The notes beneath the pieces were generated by a model. It did no database searches and was not told the origin of the DNA. It saw only the letters and a program-made list of their open reading frames with translations. A program made the position numbers and the translations under genes. From Bacterioplanes sanyensis (GTDB lineage Bacteria > Pseudomonadota > Gammaproteobacteria > Pseudomonadales > Oceanobacteraceae), in assembly GCF_014652515.1 (NCBI RefSeq), contig NZ_BMYY01000003.1:1-64000 (forward strand): a stretch of 64,000 nucleotides of DNA. Direction: 5' to 3'. This document shows positions 1 through 7,694 of this stretch, piece by piece; position 1 is the first letter of the stretch; each line of letters opens with the position of its first letter.

Positions 1-1079
1 CGTTCACCTCGGTTAATATGAATACTATCTTAACGAGGTGTCCGGGTGAATTAGACCACTACAGAGTGATTCACTATCCTCGTGGGGTGGAACTAGATAA
101 TATAGAACCAACTTACACAGTTGCTCTTCACCGGCAGGTGAGTCGATATAGAGATTTTCAGCGTGTTGATATTTTAAGAGCGATGGCAGAACAAGAATCT
201 GATGGTAGTCATTGGGGGTACAGTGCAAGGCTTGATGATGTATTTAGGCTTACTGTTGGCGGAGCCGACGAGGCGGGAAGTACCGGGTTCAATCAAATAC
301 AAAACAAGTATGCCTACGGAGGTTTGTCATTGGATGGTACGTCGGTTGGTGCATCTAGAAGGAGTATATGCGGTGCTGTTTCTGCCTATGATCAATACGG
401 TGGCAGCCGCGTTAACCATTATGACCCTGGTCAGAATTTAGTAGCGAAGGCTGTGTGGCTTGCAGCAGCAGAAGGAAACTGCGGTCGCTCGTTTCGAAGT
501 GCATTTAACAACGATTCTTACACAGGAACTTATCGTAGTGGAGATACCTTAGTTCTTCTCGGCTACAGTACGGGTGAAGTAGCAGAAGCTGTTGCTGGGG
601 GAAATCACACCGATGATACATATGAGCTCTTGGCAAAGGCGATAGGAGCATATAATCAAGGTGCAGGTATTTTTAATCAAACGTCTTGGCTTGAATTAAT
701 TACTTCCCAGATGACACCTGGAAGCAACGAATATCAACAAATAATGGCGATTCCGTATCCAGAAAGAAGTCGGGGGCAGAGGCGTCTTTCAGGACGAACT
801 ACGGCAATGAGATACGGTATTCGGGTAATGCATGACAATGATAAGCTGAATCTCCCATACAGAACCTATAAATGGCGCGGTGGCGTATATCCAGACCGAA
901 ACTCTGATGGGACGCCGAATCCTCGTGCTGGACAGTTTTGGTGTTTCGAGTATGGAGAAAGGGATTGGATGAATCCGGCTTTCAATATTAACCTTCGCGG
1001 AGGTGGTGTGCGTCCAGCGCGTTGGAGTGACTACTTCGGGCGAGCATCTAGGTCTGATGAACATAAGGTTGAATGCTAA
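1..1079 (+). CDS. Muramidase/lytic-transglycosylase-like effector, C-terminal part (5' end outside window)
   Basis: The frame is open to the left edge and the first ATG (position 18) has no ribosome binding site, so this is probably the C-terminal part of a longer protein. About 58 residues after that ATG is AEQESDG, and near residue 210 is GAYNQGAG. These resemble the catalytic Glu-Ser and the AYNxG motif of lysozyme-like transglycosylases, although overall similarity is weak. Several cysteines suggest action in an oxidising compartment such as the periplasm. The next gene starts 4 bp downstream and encodes an exported protein, as expected for a cell-wall effector with a periplasmic immunity partner. 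A second copy of the module lies at 2123-2959; both share RAG-x2-WCF-x-YGE-x2-W near the end. Base composition is more AT-rich than the rest of the window. The peptidoglycan target is inferred. Confidence 0.5.
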   Translation, partial: FTSVNMNTILTRCPGELDHYRVIHYPRGVELDNIEPTYTVALHRQVSRYRDFQRVDILRAMAEQESDGSHWGYSARLDDVFRLTVGGADEAGSTGFNQIQNKYAYGGLSLDGTSVGASRRSICGAVSAYDQYGGSRVNHYDPGQNLVAKAVWLAAAEGNCGRSFRSAFNNDSYTGTYRSGDTLVLLGYSTGEVAEAVAGGNHTDDTYELLAKAIGAYNQGAGIFNQTSWLELITSQMTPGSNEYQQIMAIPYPERSRGQRRLSGRTTAMRYGIRVMHDNDKLNLPYRTYKWRGGVYPDRNSDGTPNPRAGQFWCFEYGERDWMNPAFNINLRGGGVRPARWSDYFGRASRSDEHKVEC

Positions 1080-1083
1080 ACAT

Positions 1084-2076
1084 ATGAAAATGATGATGTT
1101 CTCTATCTGTCTTGCCTTTCCTATTAATGCCCTATCTATAGAGTTGAAAGATGGTTTGGGCCCTGGTGACGTTCTGTGGGGAAAGCTCACTGCAGCAGAC
1201 TTCGAAGCTGGCTACTCGCCCACTTTTGCTGTGGATGCTGGTGATGGTGTGGTTTATACATATGACTCAACAATAGGTAAGGCAAACTATGAAAAAGGTG
1301 TGCTATTATATGCTTGGCCTATTCATCCTTGGCCTGGACATTTGTTTTTCGCTGGCGAGTATGCGGCTGCTGCAGAGGCTGCAAGCATTGCGCGTGGTGG
1401 GGATTTTGAGTTACCTGAAAACCCTACTGAGATAGTCAGTAGGGTGGCCAGTTATCTTTCGCTCGATTCAACTATGCCGGCAGGCTGCTTGAAAAGTATT
1501 CCTCTGCGCTATGGTGACTTCGATAGTGATGGCACGTCCGAGGTTGTTTTGTTTGCAGGTGCTTCAATCGTTTTCTTTTCTCCTCTAAATGAGGAAGTCA
1601 TCTTTAGTTATCACTACGAATTGAATGACGAGTTAATTGAAGATACCGAGAAGGAAATATTTCCTCCGCCATACTCTGATTCGGATCCTCAGTATTTTTC
1701 TGATAGTGGAGCCGATGTACTGGTTATGCAGAAGCTGCAAGCGCAAAAGTCCTACTCTAAAATCTTTGTAAGCAGTTTTGATGGTGATGATGCATTGGAT
1801 ATTATCCTTTGGAGGAAAATGTATCGTTCAAATTTACGAAGTGAAGCTGTGCCGGGGTTTCATATGATTGGCGAGGCGGCTATGCACTATGAGTTGGTTG
1901 AAGGAGGTTATGCTTTACAGGAAACATCCACTATTGATGCCTTAACGTGGCTGGAGGACAAGAAGCTGACCTGGCAGCAAGGCTTTCCCTCTCGCTCTGA
2001 ATGCCCAGGGGAAGAGGACAAATTGATTCCAGAAATGCACGATCCGCTGCTTAATGACCCGGATGTGTTGCGCTGA
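1084..2076 (+). CDS. Exported FG-GAP-like repeat protein, candidate immunity/partner of upstream effector
   Basis: A 330-residue protein with a Sec signal peptide (MKMMM, hydrophobic core, cleavage after about ALS). Two acidic DxDG-type segments, YGDFDSDGTSEVV near residue 141 and SFDGDDALDII near 230, look like FG-GAP/VCBS calcium-binding repeats. The ATG at 1084 gives the cleanest signal peptide; an in-frame ATG at 1057 would overlap the upstream gene. It starts 4 bp after the muramidase-like gene and has a paralogue at 2964-3938 that also follows a muramidase-like module. The two proteins are nearly identical over the last 35 or so residues (LTWQQGFPS to DPDVL) and divergent elsewhere. Periplasmic location and the pairing suggest immunity, but an accessory or substrate-binding role is equally possible. 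Confidence 0.5.
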   Translation: MKMMMFSICLAFPINALSIELKDGLGPGDVLWGKLTAADFEAGYSPTFAVDAGDGVVYTYDSTIGKANYEKGVLLYAWPIHPWPGHLFFAGEYAAAAEAASIARGGDFELPENPTEIVSRVASYLSLDSTMPAGCLKSIPLRYGDFDSDGTSEVVLFAGASIVFFSPLNEEVIFSYHYELNDELIEDTEKEIFPPPYSDSDPQYFSDSGADVLVMQKLQAQKSYSKIFVSSFDGDDALDIILWRKMYRSNLRSEAVPGFHMIGEAAMHYELVEGGYALQETSTIDALTWLEDKKLTWQQGFPSRSECPGEEDKLIPEMHDPLLNDPDVLR

Positions 2077-2122
2077 TGGCTGGACATGGCTCTTTAACAA
2101 TTGGGGTAAATAAACCAGCCGC

Positions 2123-2959
2123 TTGCAAAACGAGCTTCACTGGGGTGGAGGGTATCCGGAGACCCCTTTTCGTATGCATGAAAGCGGCAGTTTAAGCTTT
2201 AGTCAGATTCTGTATACAAGTCGCTACGGGCCTCGCCCTTGTGCAGCACACAGTGATATGGCGCTTAACTTCTATGATCCCAGCGATCAGTTTCAAGCAT
2301 TTGTCGCTCATACCGCTTCTAATAACGAGGCGACGGCCAGTACTGCTCGATGCTGGGGTGGTATGCACTTGGCCTTTACAGGAACAAACCGAATGCGGGA
2401 GGACTATGGCAATTCGATCGCTGGAGATCCGACGGGTGCAAACCATCCGATGGCTGATTTTCGTGGCTATATCGACAACACGACGCAGGCGCTTGTTCGC
2501 AGAGCATTAACTGTGCGTGAGGATGACTACGAGGCTTTGGCAAAAGCCATAGGTTTTTACAATGGTATCGGAACGCGTTTTCGTAACTACCCATGGCCAC
2601 GTATGTTAAAGCAGTACATTTATCAGAGGAATTCGAAAAGCAACCACACTAACGATGCCGGTGACTACGTATGCCATAGCTGTAAATACAGCATTGAGGT
2701 ACGTAACCAAGAAGACTTATTTGCAGGTCACCTAAGGCGCTATGTCTGGATGGGTGGTACTGCGGCTGCGGATATCAGTACTGATGATGACCCTGAGATA
2801 GAAATCAGAGCGGGAGAAGAATGGTGCTTTGTGTATGGGGAAAGTGAATGGGTGAGTGGCGCGACTGTAGTTCTAGACGGTAGAAGGGTGTCCAAGAAGT
2901 ATCGAGATTACAGAAGAGCAGCCCTCTTGAATGACAATCTCAAAATGGCATGCAATTAG
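2123..2959 (+). CDS. Orphan muramidase-like module, paralogue of 1-1079, N-terminally truncated
   Basis: A 278-residue reading frame from a TTG at 2123; an in-frame stop lies at 2111-2113, so nothing longer is possible. It aligns with the second half of the first effector: YDPSDQF against YDPGQNL, EALAKAIGFYNGIG against ELLAKAIGAYNQGA, and RAGEEWCFVYGESEW against RAGQFWCFEYGERDW. The portion before the catalytic Glu region is missing and no convincing ribosome binding site precedes the TTG. It is therefore probably an untranslated donor cassette or a decayed duplicate rather than an independent enzyme. Orphan C-terminal toxin modules followed by intact immunity genes are typical of polymorphic toxin loci; that reading is inference. 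Confidence 0.45.
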   Translation: MQNELHWGGGYPETPFRMHESGSLSFSQILYTSRYGPRPCAAHSDMALNFYDPSDQFQAFVAHTASNNEATASTARCWGGMHLAFTGTNRMREDYGNSIAGDPTGANHPMADFRGYIDNTTQALVRRALTVREDDYEALAKAIGFYNGIGTRFRNYPWPRMLKQYIYQRNSKSNHTNDAGDYVCHSCKYSIEVRNQEDLFAGHLRRYVWMGGTAAADISTDDDPEIEIRAGEEWCFVYGESEWVSGATVVLDGRRVSKKYRDYRRAALLNDNLKMACN

Positions 2960-2963
2960 GATT

Positions 2964-3938
2964 ATGAAGAAACTATCGATAGTGATTTTGAGTCTATTGA
3001 GCTCAGTAGCTTATTCAATCGAAGATTTAAAGCTTGGTTATGACCTGGATGATAATGTGGATCTGCTAAAGAAATTCTACGAAAAGTATGGTTATGCAAC
3101 GAGGTATGTCTACCGCTATGAAATAAATAGCTATTTCTCTTTATCGTCTGGTGGCGTGGGTCACTATGACTTTGATGACCCGCATGATCAGGGTGAGAAC
3201 TGGAGTATTGAGCCCTGGTCTTATTTAGATTTTCCTCCTGAAATTCGCTTTGCACCAGGTTTTAGTGGCTATGACTTGGTGCCGGGATATCGTCATGGTT
3301 GCTTTGGCAAGTCGCCATTACGTTACGGCGACGTGGAAGGTGATGGCGATCCTGAGCTAGTGATCATGCACTCTCAGATTATGAAAATATTCTCGCCTCA
3401 CTACGGAAGGCTGGTGTTTTCCATGTACTACGACGGCAGTGATTGGGAGCCGAACGACCAATATATTCGTCAGGCCTTTGAAGGCGCTCCGATGCCACCG
3501 CTGGAACAGCAGTATCACGGCTACTCTGCTATCTGGCAGCACTCTGTATATCAAGGTGGCCAGCTTGAGCCTGGCGTTCGTGTTTACAGTAAACTGTTTG
3601 CAGGTGATTTCGATAAAGACGGTAACCCAGATCTTATAAAATGGCAGAAAGCCTTTGTAAGCAACAACAAAACCGAATCCATCGCTTGGAATAAAGTCCG
3701 TAATAGTCTGACGCATTATGAGCGCGACCTTGCGACACAAAAACGTCTTGAAAACGGTGTGACTGGCGAGTATTTACCACAAATCACCCTGGACGTAGTG
3801 ATCGAAGGCTGGCTGCGAGAAAACGAGTTGACCTGGCAGCAAGGCTTTCCATCATTTTCTGAATGCCCAGGCGAAGAGGGCAAGTTGATCCCAGAAATGC
3901 ATGATCCATTGCTTAATGATCCAGATGTGTTGCAATAA
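2964..3938 (+). CDS. Second exported FG-GAP-like repeat protein (paralogue of 1084-2076)
   Basis: A 324-residue protein with a clear signal peptide (MKKLSIVILSLLSSVAYS, cleaved about there). It carries the same two acidic repeats as its paralogue, YGDVEGDGDPELV near residue 119 and GDFDKDGNPDLI near 212, plus the conserved tail GFPSFSECPGEEGKLIPEM. The ATG is 4 bp after the stop of the orphan muramidase-like module. The two paralogues differ strongly in the N-terminal half and the loops while the tail is almost unchanged, as would fit immunity variants with different specificity or gene conversion of the tail. No known family is recognised beyond the FG-GAP-like repeats. Confidence 0.5.
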   Translation: MKKLSIVILSLLSSVAYSIEDLKLGYDLDDNVDLLKKFYEKYGYATRYVYRYEINSYFSLSSGGVGHYDFDDPHDQGENWSIEPWSYLDFPPEIRFAPGFSGYDLVPGYRHGCFGKSPLRYGDVEGDGDPELVIMHSQIMKIFSPHYGRLVFSMYYDGSDWEPNDQYIRQAFEGAPMPPLEQQYHGYSAIWQHSVYQGGQLEPGVRVYSKLFAGDFDKDGNPDLIKWQKAFVSNNKTESIAWNKVRNSLTHYERDLATQKRLENGVTGEYLPQITLDVVIEGWLRENELTWQQGFPSFSECPGEEGKLIPEMHDPLLNDPDVLQ

Positions 3939-3944
3939 CTACCA

Positions 3945-4481
3945 TTACTGTATCTGAATCAACGGCTGCTCGCCGGCAAAGTCGGGCAGCAGCCAGATCT
4001 GTTCGAACTCCCCTTGGTCGATGTTTAATGTGTGCAATGTTTGGGTGATTTGCTCGCGGCTCCAGGCGGGGCTGGCGTTGCGAATTACCAGCCATACGCG
4101 CTCGGAGTCGTAATGTTTTGAGGCTTTGCTGGCCAGTAAGCGCCCGAGGGCGTGCTTGAGTTGCTGTGGTTGGGAGAGCTCTAATAACTCTTGCAAATAC
4201 CACCAAATCGGGTCGTGTTCTTGGCGGCCGGAAACCCATTTGGCTTCGTCTTCGCTGGCGTATAAATGAGCAATTTCCAGATCGAGTTGCCTGCCTTGAT
4301 AAAAACACGAGGTGTCGGGTTTTCTTGGTTCGTTGTGCCAAATATGGCGCATGGGCTGGCCGGTGTCTTGCTCAAATCGGCGCATAAATAAACGCGCTGC
4401 GTCATGCTCGAGTTTGCGTTTTTCAACCTCAGAGCGGGGCAGTGTCCGGCCATCGTGGCGGCGATGTATGTCGGATGTCAT
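3945..4481 (-). CDS. Conserved-looking hypothetical protein, 178 residues
   Basis: A soluble 178-residue protein without signal peptide or membrane segment. The N-terminal third is charged (RSEVEKRKLEHDAARLF). The middle holds a Trp/acidic stretch (KWVSGRQEHDPIWWY), and the C-terminal part alternates strand-like segments (SERVWLVIRN, FEQIWLLPDF). I do not recognise the family. The segment FYQGRQLDLEIAHLY could be a strand-turn-strand of a nuclease-like fold, but no catalytic motif is secure. It is convergent with the duplicated effector/partner cassette and marks the return to window-typical base composition. It may be core genome. Confidence 0.55.
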   Translation of the reverse strand: MTSDIHRRHDGRTLPRSEVEKRKLEHDAARLFMRRFEQDTGQPMRHIWHNEPRKPDTSCFYQGRQLDLEIAHLYASEDEAKWVSGRQEHDPIWWYLQELLELSQPQQLKHALGRLLASKASKHYDSERVWLVIRNASPAWSREQITQTLHTLNIDQGEFEQIWLLPDFAGEQPLIQIQ

Positions 4482-4596
4482 AGCAACCTCTGAAGTATGT
4501 TGTGGGTGTGGTTTGGGTGTGGTTTGGGTGCCTAGTTAAGTCACGTAAGTAGCGTGCCCGTCTATTAATCGACGAGCAAGCTCTGAGTGTTTGCTT

Positions 4597-4839
4597 TTAG
4601 CTGCCCAGTGCTGGGTAGGTGGTTCCTTTTTTAGGCCCGCAAGCGTGTGGGTGGGTGTTTTTAAAAGTGACGGGCAGCGTTTGGCCGCAGGGCAGCGCGT
4701 TGTAGTTAGGGGGTAAGTTTGGGCCACACTTCTGTACGTCGAAGTGCAAATGGGGGCCGCCGCTTTGGCCGGTGTTGCCGCTGCAGGCGGCGGATAGTGA
4801 GGCGCAGAGCAGTGCCACGGCCGGGCGTAAATATTTCAC
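4597..4839 (-). pseudogene. M23 (LytM-type) metallopeptidase lipoprotein, internally deleted remnant
   Basis: The frame begins (GTG at 4839) with a lipoprotein signal peptide, MKYLRPAVALLCASLSAAC. It passes directly into SGNTGQSGGPHLHFDVQ, the last catalytic strand of M23 zinc endopeptidases (HxH motif), and then a short C-terminal tail. Normal family members are several times longer. The first zinc-binding HxxxD part and most of the beta sheet are absent, so the product of about 80 residues cannot be an active peptidase. The junction at the lipobox suggests a single in-frame deletion that fused signal peptide to C-terminus. It lies downstream of trmA on the same strand. An intact exported mini-protein cannot be excluded because the frame is still open. 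Confidence 0.55.
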
Positions 4840-4957
4840 AGTCGATTATCCAAGCATCCGCGAAGCGGTTTATGGACGTGACTGTAAGAAATCCCCCAGC
4901 ACTGGGCAAGCGCTGAGGGTTTGTGGGGTGCTTTATGAGGTGTATGTAGAAGCGCGA

Positions 4958-6055
4958 TTATTTGCGCTGCAAAAACACCCCGGCTTCGGTGTGATGAGTG
5001 TAGGGGAATTGGTCGAACAGCGCCGCGCGTTGGATGGTGTGGCTTTGGTTTAACACTTTCAGGTTGGCTGCTAGCGTCTGCGGGTTGCAGGAAATATAAA
5101 CAATGTTTTCGTAGGCTTGCACTTGGCGAACGGATTCGTCGTCTAACCCTGCACGTGGGGGGTCGACTAATACGGTGCGAAAATCATAGTCGTTTAAGGC
5201 AATGCCTTCTAAACGGCGAAAGCTGCGCTCGCCGCGCAGTGCTTGCACAAATTCTTCGCTGGATAAGCGAATAATATCGACATTGTCGAGCTGGTTGTCG
5301 GCGATGTTTACCTGTGCGGCTTGCACCGAGGTTTTTGATATTTCCGTTGCCAGTACTCGGCGAAAGCGATCGGCCAAGGCGATGGAAAAATTACCGTTGC
5401 CGCAGTAGAGCTCTAATAAATCGCCGCCAATGCCAGTGACGCAGTTGCGTGCCCAGCTCAGCATGTGCTGGTTCATTTCGCCATTGGGCTGGGTAAAGCC
5501 GCCTTCAATTTGTCGGTAATGATAATCGCGGCCATCAACGCTGAGGGTTTCATTGACATAGTCGCGGCTTAACACGCGCTTTTGCTTACGCGCCCGGCCA
5601 ATAATGGCAACGTCTAATTGCTGCGCCAGCTGTTCGGCAGCGCTTTGCCAGGCGTCGTCCAGCCGCTTGTGATAAATCAGCGTAATCAGCGCATCGCCAC
5701 TTAATGTGGTTAAAAACTCCACCTGAAATAAACGCCGGCGCAGCAGCTCATTGGGTTGGATCGCGTCGAGCAGTTCCTCCATCAGACGTTGAATCAGCGG
5801 GCTGGCGATGGGGAAATCTTTGACTTCGTAAGGCTGGCTTTTATCGCCCGGTGCGTACATGGCATAAAAGCAGCGTTCGCCGTCGTGCCACAAGCGAAAC
5901 TCAGCCCGCAGTCGAAACCCCTGTGGAGCGCTGGCGTGCACCTCTAATTCTGGCGCGTTGAACGGTGCCAACACCGCCGCCAACTCGGCACTTTTGGCCT
6001 GCAGCTGCTCAGGGTATTGCTCGAGTTGGACGTTGTGCTGATAAACCGGGTACAT
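4958..6055 (-). CDS. trmA: tRNA (uracil-5-)-methyltransferase TrmA
   Basis: A 365-residue protein matching the length of TrmA, which makes 5-methyluridine at position 54 in the T loop of tRNA using S-adenosylmethionine. The N-terminal part carries FRLRAEFRLWHDG. The SAM-binding motif is LLELYCGNGNFSIALA near residue 218, the conserved VDPPRAGLD is near 302, and the nucleophilic cysteine lies in YISCNPQTLA near 325. The final HHTEAGVFLQRK is typical of the family. ATG at 6055 gives the expected N-terminus MYPVYQHNVQLEQYP. It is monocistronic or leads into the M23 remnant. Confidence 0.95.
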   Translation of the reverse strand: MYPVYQHNVQLEQYPEQLQAKSAELAAVLAPFNAPELEVHASAPQGFRLRAEFRLWHDGERCFYAMYAPGDKSQPYEVKDFPIASPLIQRLMEELLDAIQPNELLRRRLFQVEFLTTLSGDALITLIYHKRLDDAWQSAAEQLAQQLDVAIIGRARKQKRVLSRDYVNETLSVDGRDYHYRQIEGGFTQPNGEMNQHMLSWARNCVTGIGGDLLELYCGNGNFSIALADRFRRVLATEISKTSVQAAQVNIADNQLDNVDIIRLSSEEFVQALRGERSFRRLEGIALNDYDFRTVLVDPPRAGLDDESVRQVQAYENIVYISCNPQTLAANLKVLNQSHTIQRAALFDQFPYTHHTEAGVFLQRK

Positions 6056-6142
6056 AGAGCCACCTTAAAAACGGGCGCACATTATACGAGTTGTGGCACA
6101 GATTTCAGCCCGCAGGTGTGTATCTGTCAGTTATATAACCGG

Positions 6143-6601
6143 CTATAACGGCAACGGCCCACCGGCTTTGACCTCGCGAATGGCAAAGCTGCTGTCGATG
6201 GTGTTGACGTTGGGCAGCTTTTGCAGGCGTCGCACCCAAGATTCGTAGTCGCGCAGGTCTCGCGCCACAACTTGCAGCAGGTAATCAAACGCCCCAGACA
6301 CCGTATGGCAGCTCACCACTTGAGCCATGTCTTTTACTGTTTGCTCAAACTGCTCGATAACGGCGTCTTGGTGCTGGTTGAGGCGCACGTGCACAAACAC
6401 CGTGATATCGAGCTGCAGTTTTTCGCGGCTCAGCTCGGCGCGGTAGCGCTGAATCCAGCCTTCTTGTTGCAGGCGGCGAATGCGTCGGGCGCAGGGCGAT
6501 GGCGATAAATCGACCTTGTCGGCCAGCTCATGGGCGGTGAGCTGGCCATTGTGTTGTAGCAGGTCGAGTAAGCGACGGTCGATGCGGTCGAGGGGCTTCA
6601 T
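6143..6601 (-). CDS. Lrp/AsnC family transcriptional regulator
   Basis: A 152-residue protein with the usual Lrp/AsnC architecture: an N-terminal helix-turn-helix (LDRIDRRLLDLLQHNG then LADKVDLSPSPCARRIRRLQ) and a C-terminal RAM/effector domain (VFVHVRLNQHQ, CHTVSGAFDYLLQVVARD). In the family, the RAM domain binds amino acids and mediates octamer formation. It is divergent from the exporter/aminotransferase operon at 6726-8878, with about 120 bp between the start codons. It is therefore likely to regulate export and catabolism of an amino acid, but the ligand cannot be told from sequence. Confidence 0.9.
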   Translation of the reverse strand: MKPLDRIDRRLLDLLQHNGQLTAHELADKVDLSPSPCARRIRRLQQEGWIQRYRAELSREKLQLDITVFVHVRLNQHQDAVIEQFEQTVKDMAQVVSCHTVSGAFDYLLQVVARDLRDYESWVRRLQKLPNVNTIDSSFAIREVKAGGPLPL

Positions 6602-6725
6602 ATGGCGAAAAACTCAATAAAGTTAGCTGTATGTGGCACAAGTAGCGCCTCAGTTTGCAAAATATTGCCACCTTTGGGCAGCTGGGTCCAAGCACAATAG
6701 TGTCAGTTGTTAATTGGAGAGCACT

Positions 6726-7694
6726 ATGTCCGGCCCTGTATCGAGCCCCATGTCGGCCAGCCAAAGCTTGAGTTGGAAAACCGTTGTGCCCATTGATAAT
6801 CACGCCGGTCAGCGTCGCTTGGGCTATTTGGCGGCGTTTGCCACGGTGTTGATTTGGTCGAGCTATTTTATGTCGCTGCGTTTGGGAGCCTTGTCGCCGC
6901 TATCGACGCTGGACTTAACCCTGTTTCGCTTTGCCGTGCCTGGGCTGTTATTAGCACCTTGGTTTTGGCGCCGCCGGGCACAGCTGTTGGCAGTGCCGCG
7001 TTTATGGCAGTTGGGCATGTTGGTGGGCGGCGGTGTGCCGTTTTTCTTGCTCGGTGCCTACGCCATGCATTGGGCGCCGGTGGCTCATGGCAGCACGCTG
7101 ATTCCCGGTGTGGCACCCTTGTTTGTGACCTTGTTGGCGGTAGGGTTGTTTGCCCAGCCGCTTACCCGCAATAAGCGTATCGGTCTGGGTAGCATTGCTC
7201 TGGGCGTGGCTGCGCTGTTGCTCACCAGTTGGCAACAGGCCAATGCAGAGTTGGCACAAGGGCAAGGGCTGTTTTTAATCGCCAGTTTGTTTTGGGCCGT
7301 ATTTACCTTGTCAGTCCGGCAAAGCGGTCTGGCACCCTTGGATGTCGCGGCTTGGGTTACCGTGCCCAGCAGTGCGGTGTTGCTGGTGTGGGCGGCTGTT
7401 GAATGGCCGTCGCTGTTTGTATTTCAAGTCAGTTGGCAGCAGTGGTTGCCGCAACTGCTGGTGCAAGGGCTGGCGGTCGGCTTGGGCGCGGGTTTTTTGT
7501 ATGGCTATGCCATTCGCCAGCTCGGTGCAGAAATTACCTCAGCCATCGGCTCATTGACGCCGGTACTGGCGACGGTCGTCGCGGCGGTGTTTTTGCAGGA
7601 AACGGTCGAATTCAGCACCCTGGTGGGGTTATTCTTGGTCGCTTTGGGCGTGCTATTCGCCAGTGGACTATTTCCTGAACGGAGATCAAATTGA
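6726..7694 (+). CDS. DMT superfamily (EamA) transporter
   Basis: A 322-residue membrane protein with about ten hydrophobic segments in two EamA repeats (for example YLAAFATVLIWSSYFMSLRLG and the GLFLIASLFWAVFTLS region). The C-terminal helix TLVGLFLVALGVLFASG is typical of drug/metabolite exporters. ATG at 6726 is chosen because GGAG lies 7 bases upstream; an in-frame TTG at 6714 has no such site. Its stop overlaps the ATG of the aminotransferase (ATGA), so the two are translationally coupled. A divergent Lrp/AsnC regulator suggests an amino-acid or related metabolite efflux function. Confidence 0.88.
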   Translation: MSGPVSSPMSASQSLSWKTVVPIDNHAGQRRLGYLAAFATVLIWSSYFMSLRLGALSPLSTLDLTLFRFAVPGLLLAPWFWRRRAQLLAVPRLWQLGMLVGGGVPFFLLGAYAMHWAPVAHGSTLIPGVAPLFVTLLAVGLFAQPLTRNKRIGLGSIALGVAALLLTSWQQANAELAQGQGLFLIASLFWAVFTLSVRQSGLAPLDVAAWVTVPSSAVLLVWAAVEWPSLFVFQVSWQQWLPQLLVQGLAVGLGAGFLYGYAIRQLGAEITSAIGSLTPVLATVVAAVFLQETVEFSTLVGLFLVALGVLFASGLFPERRSN

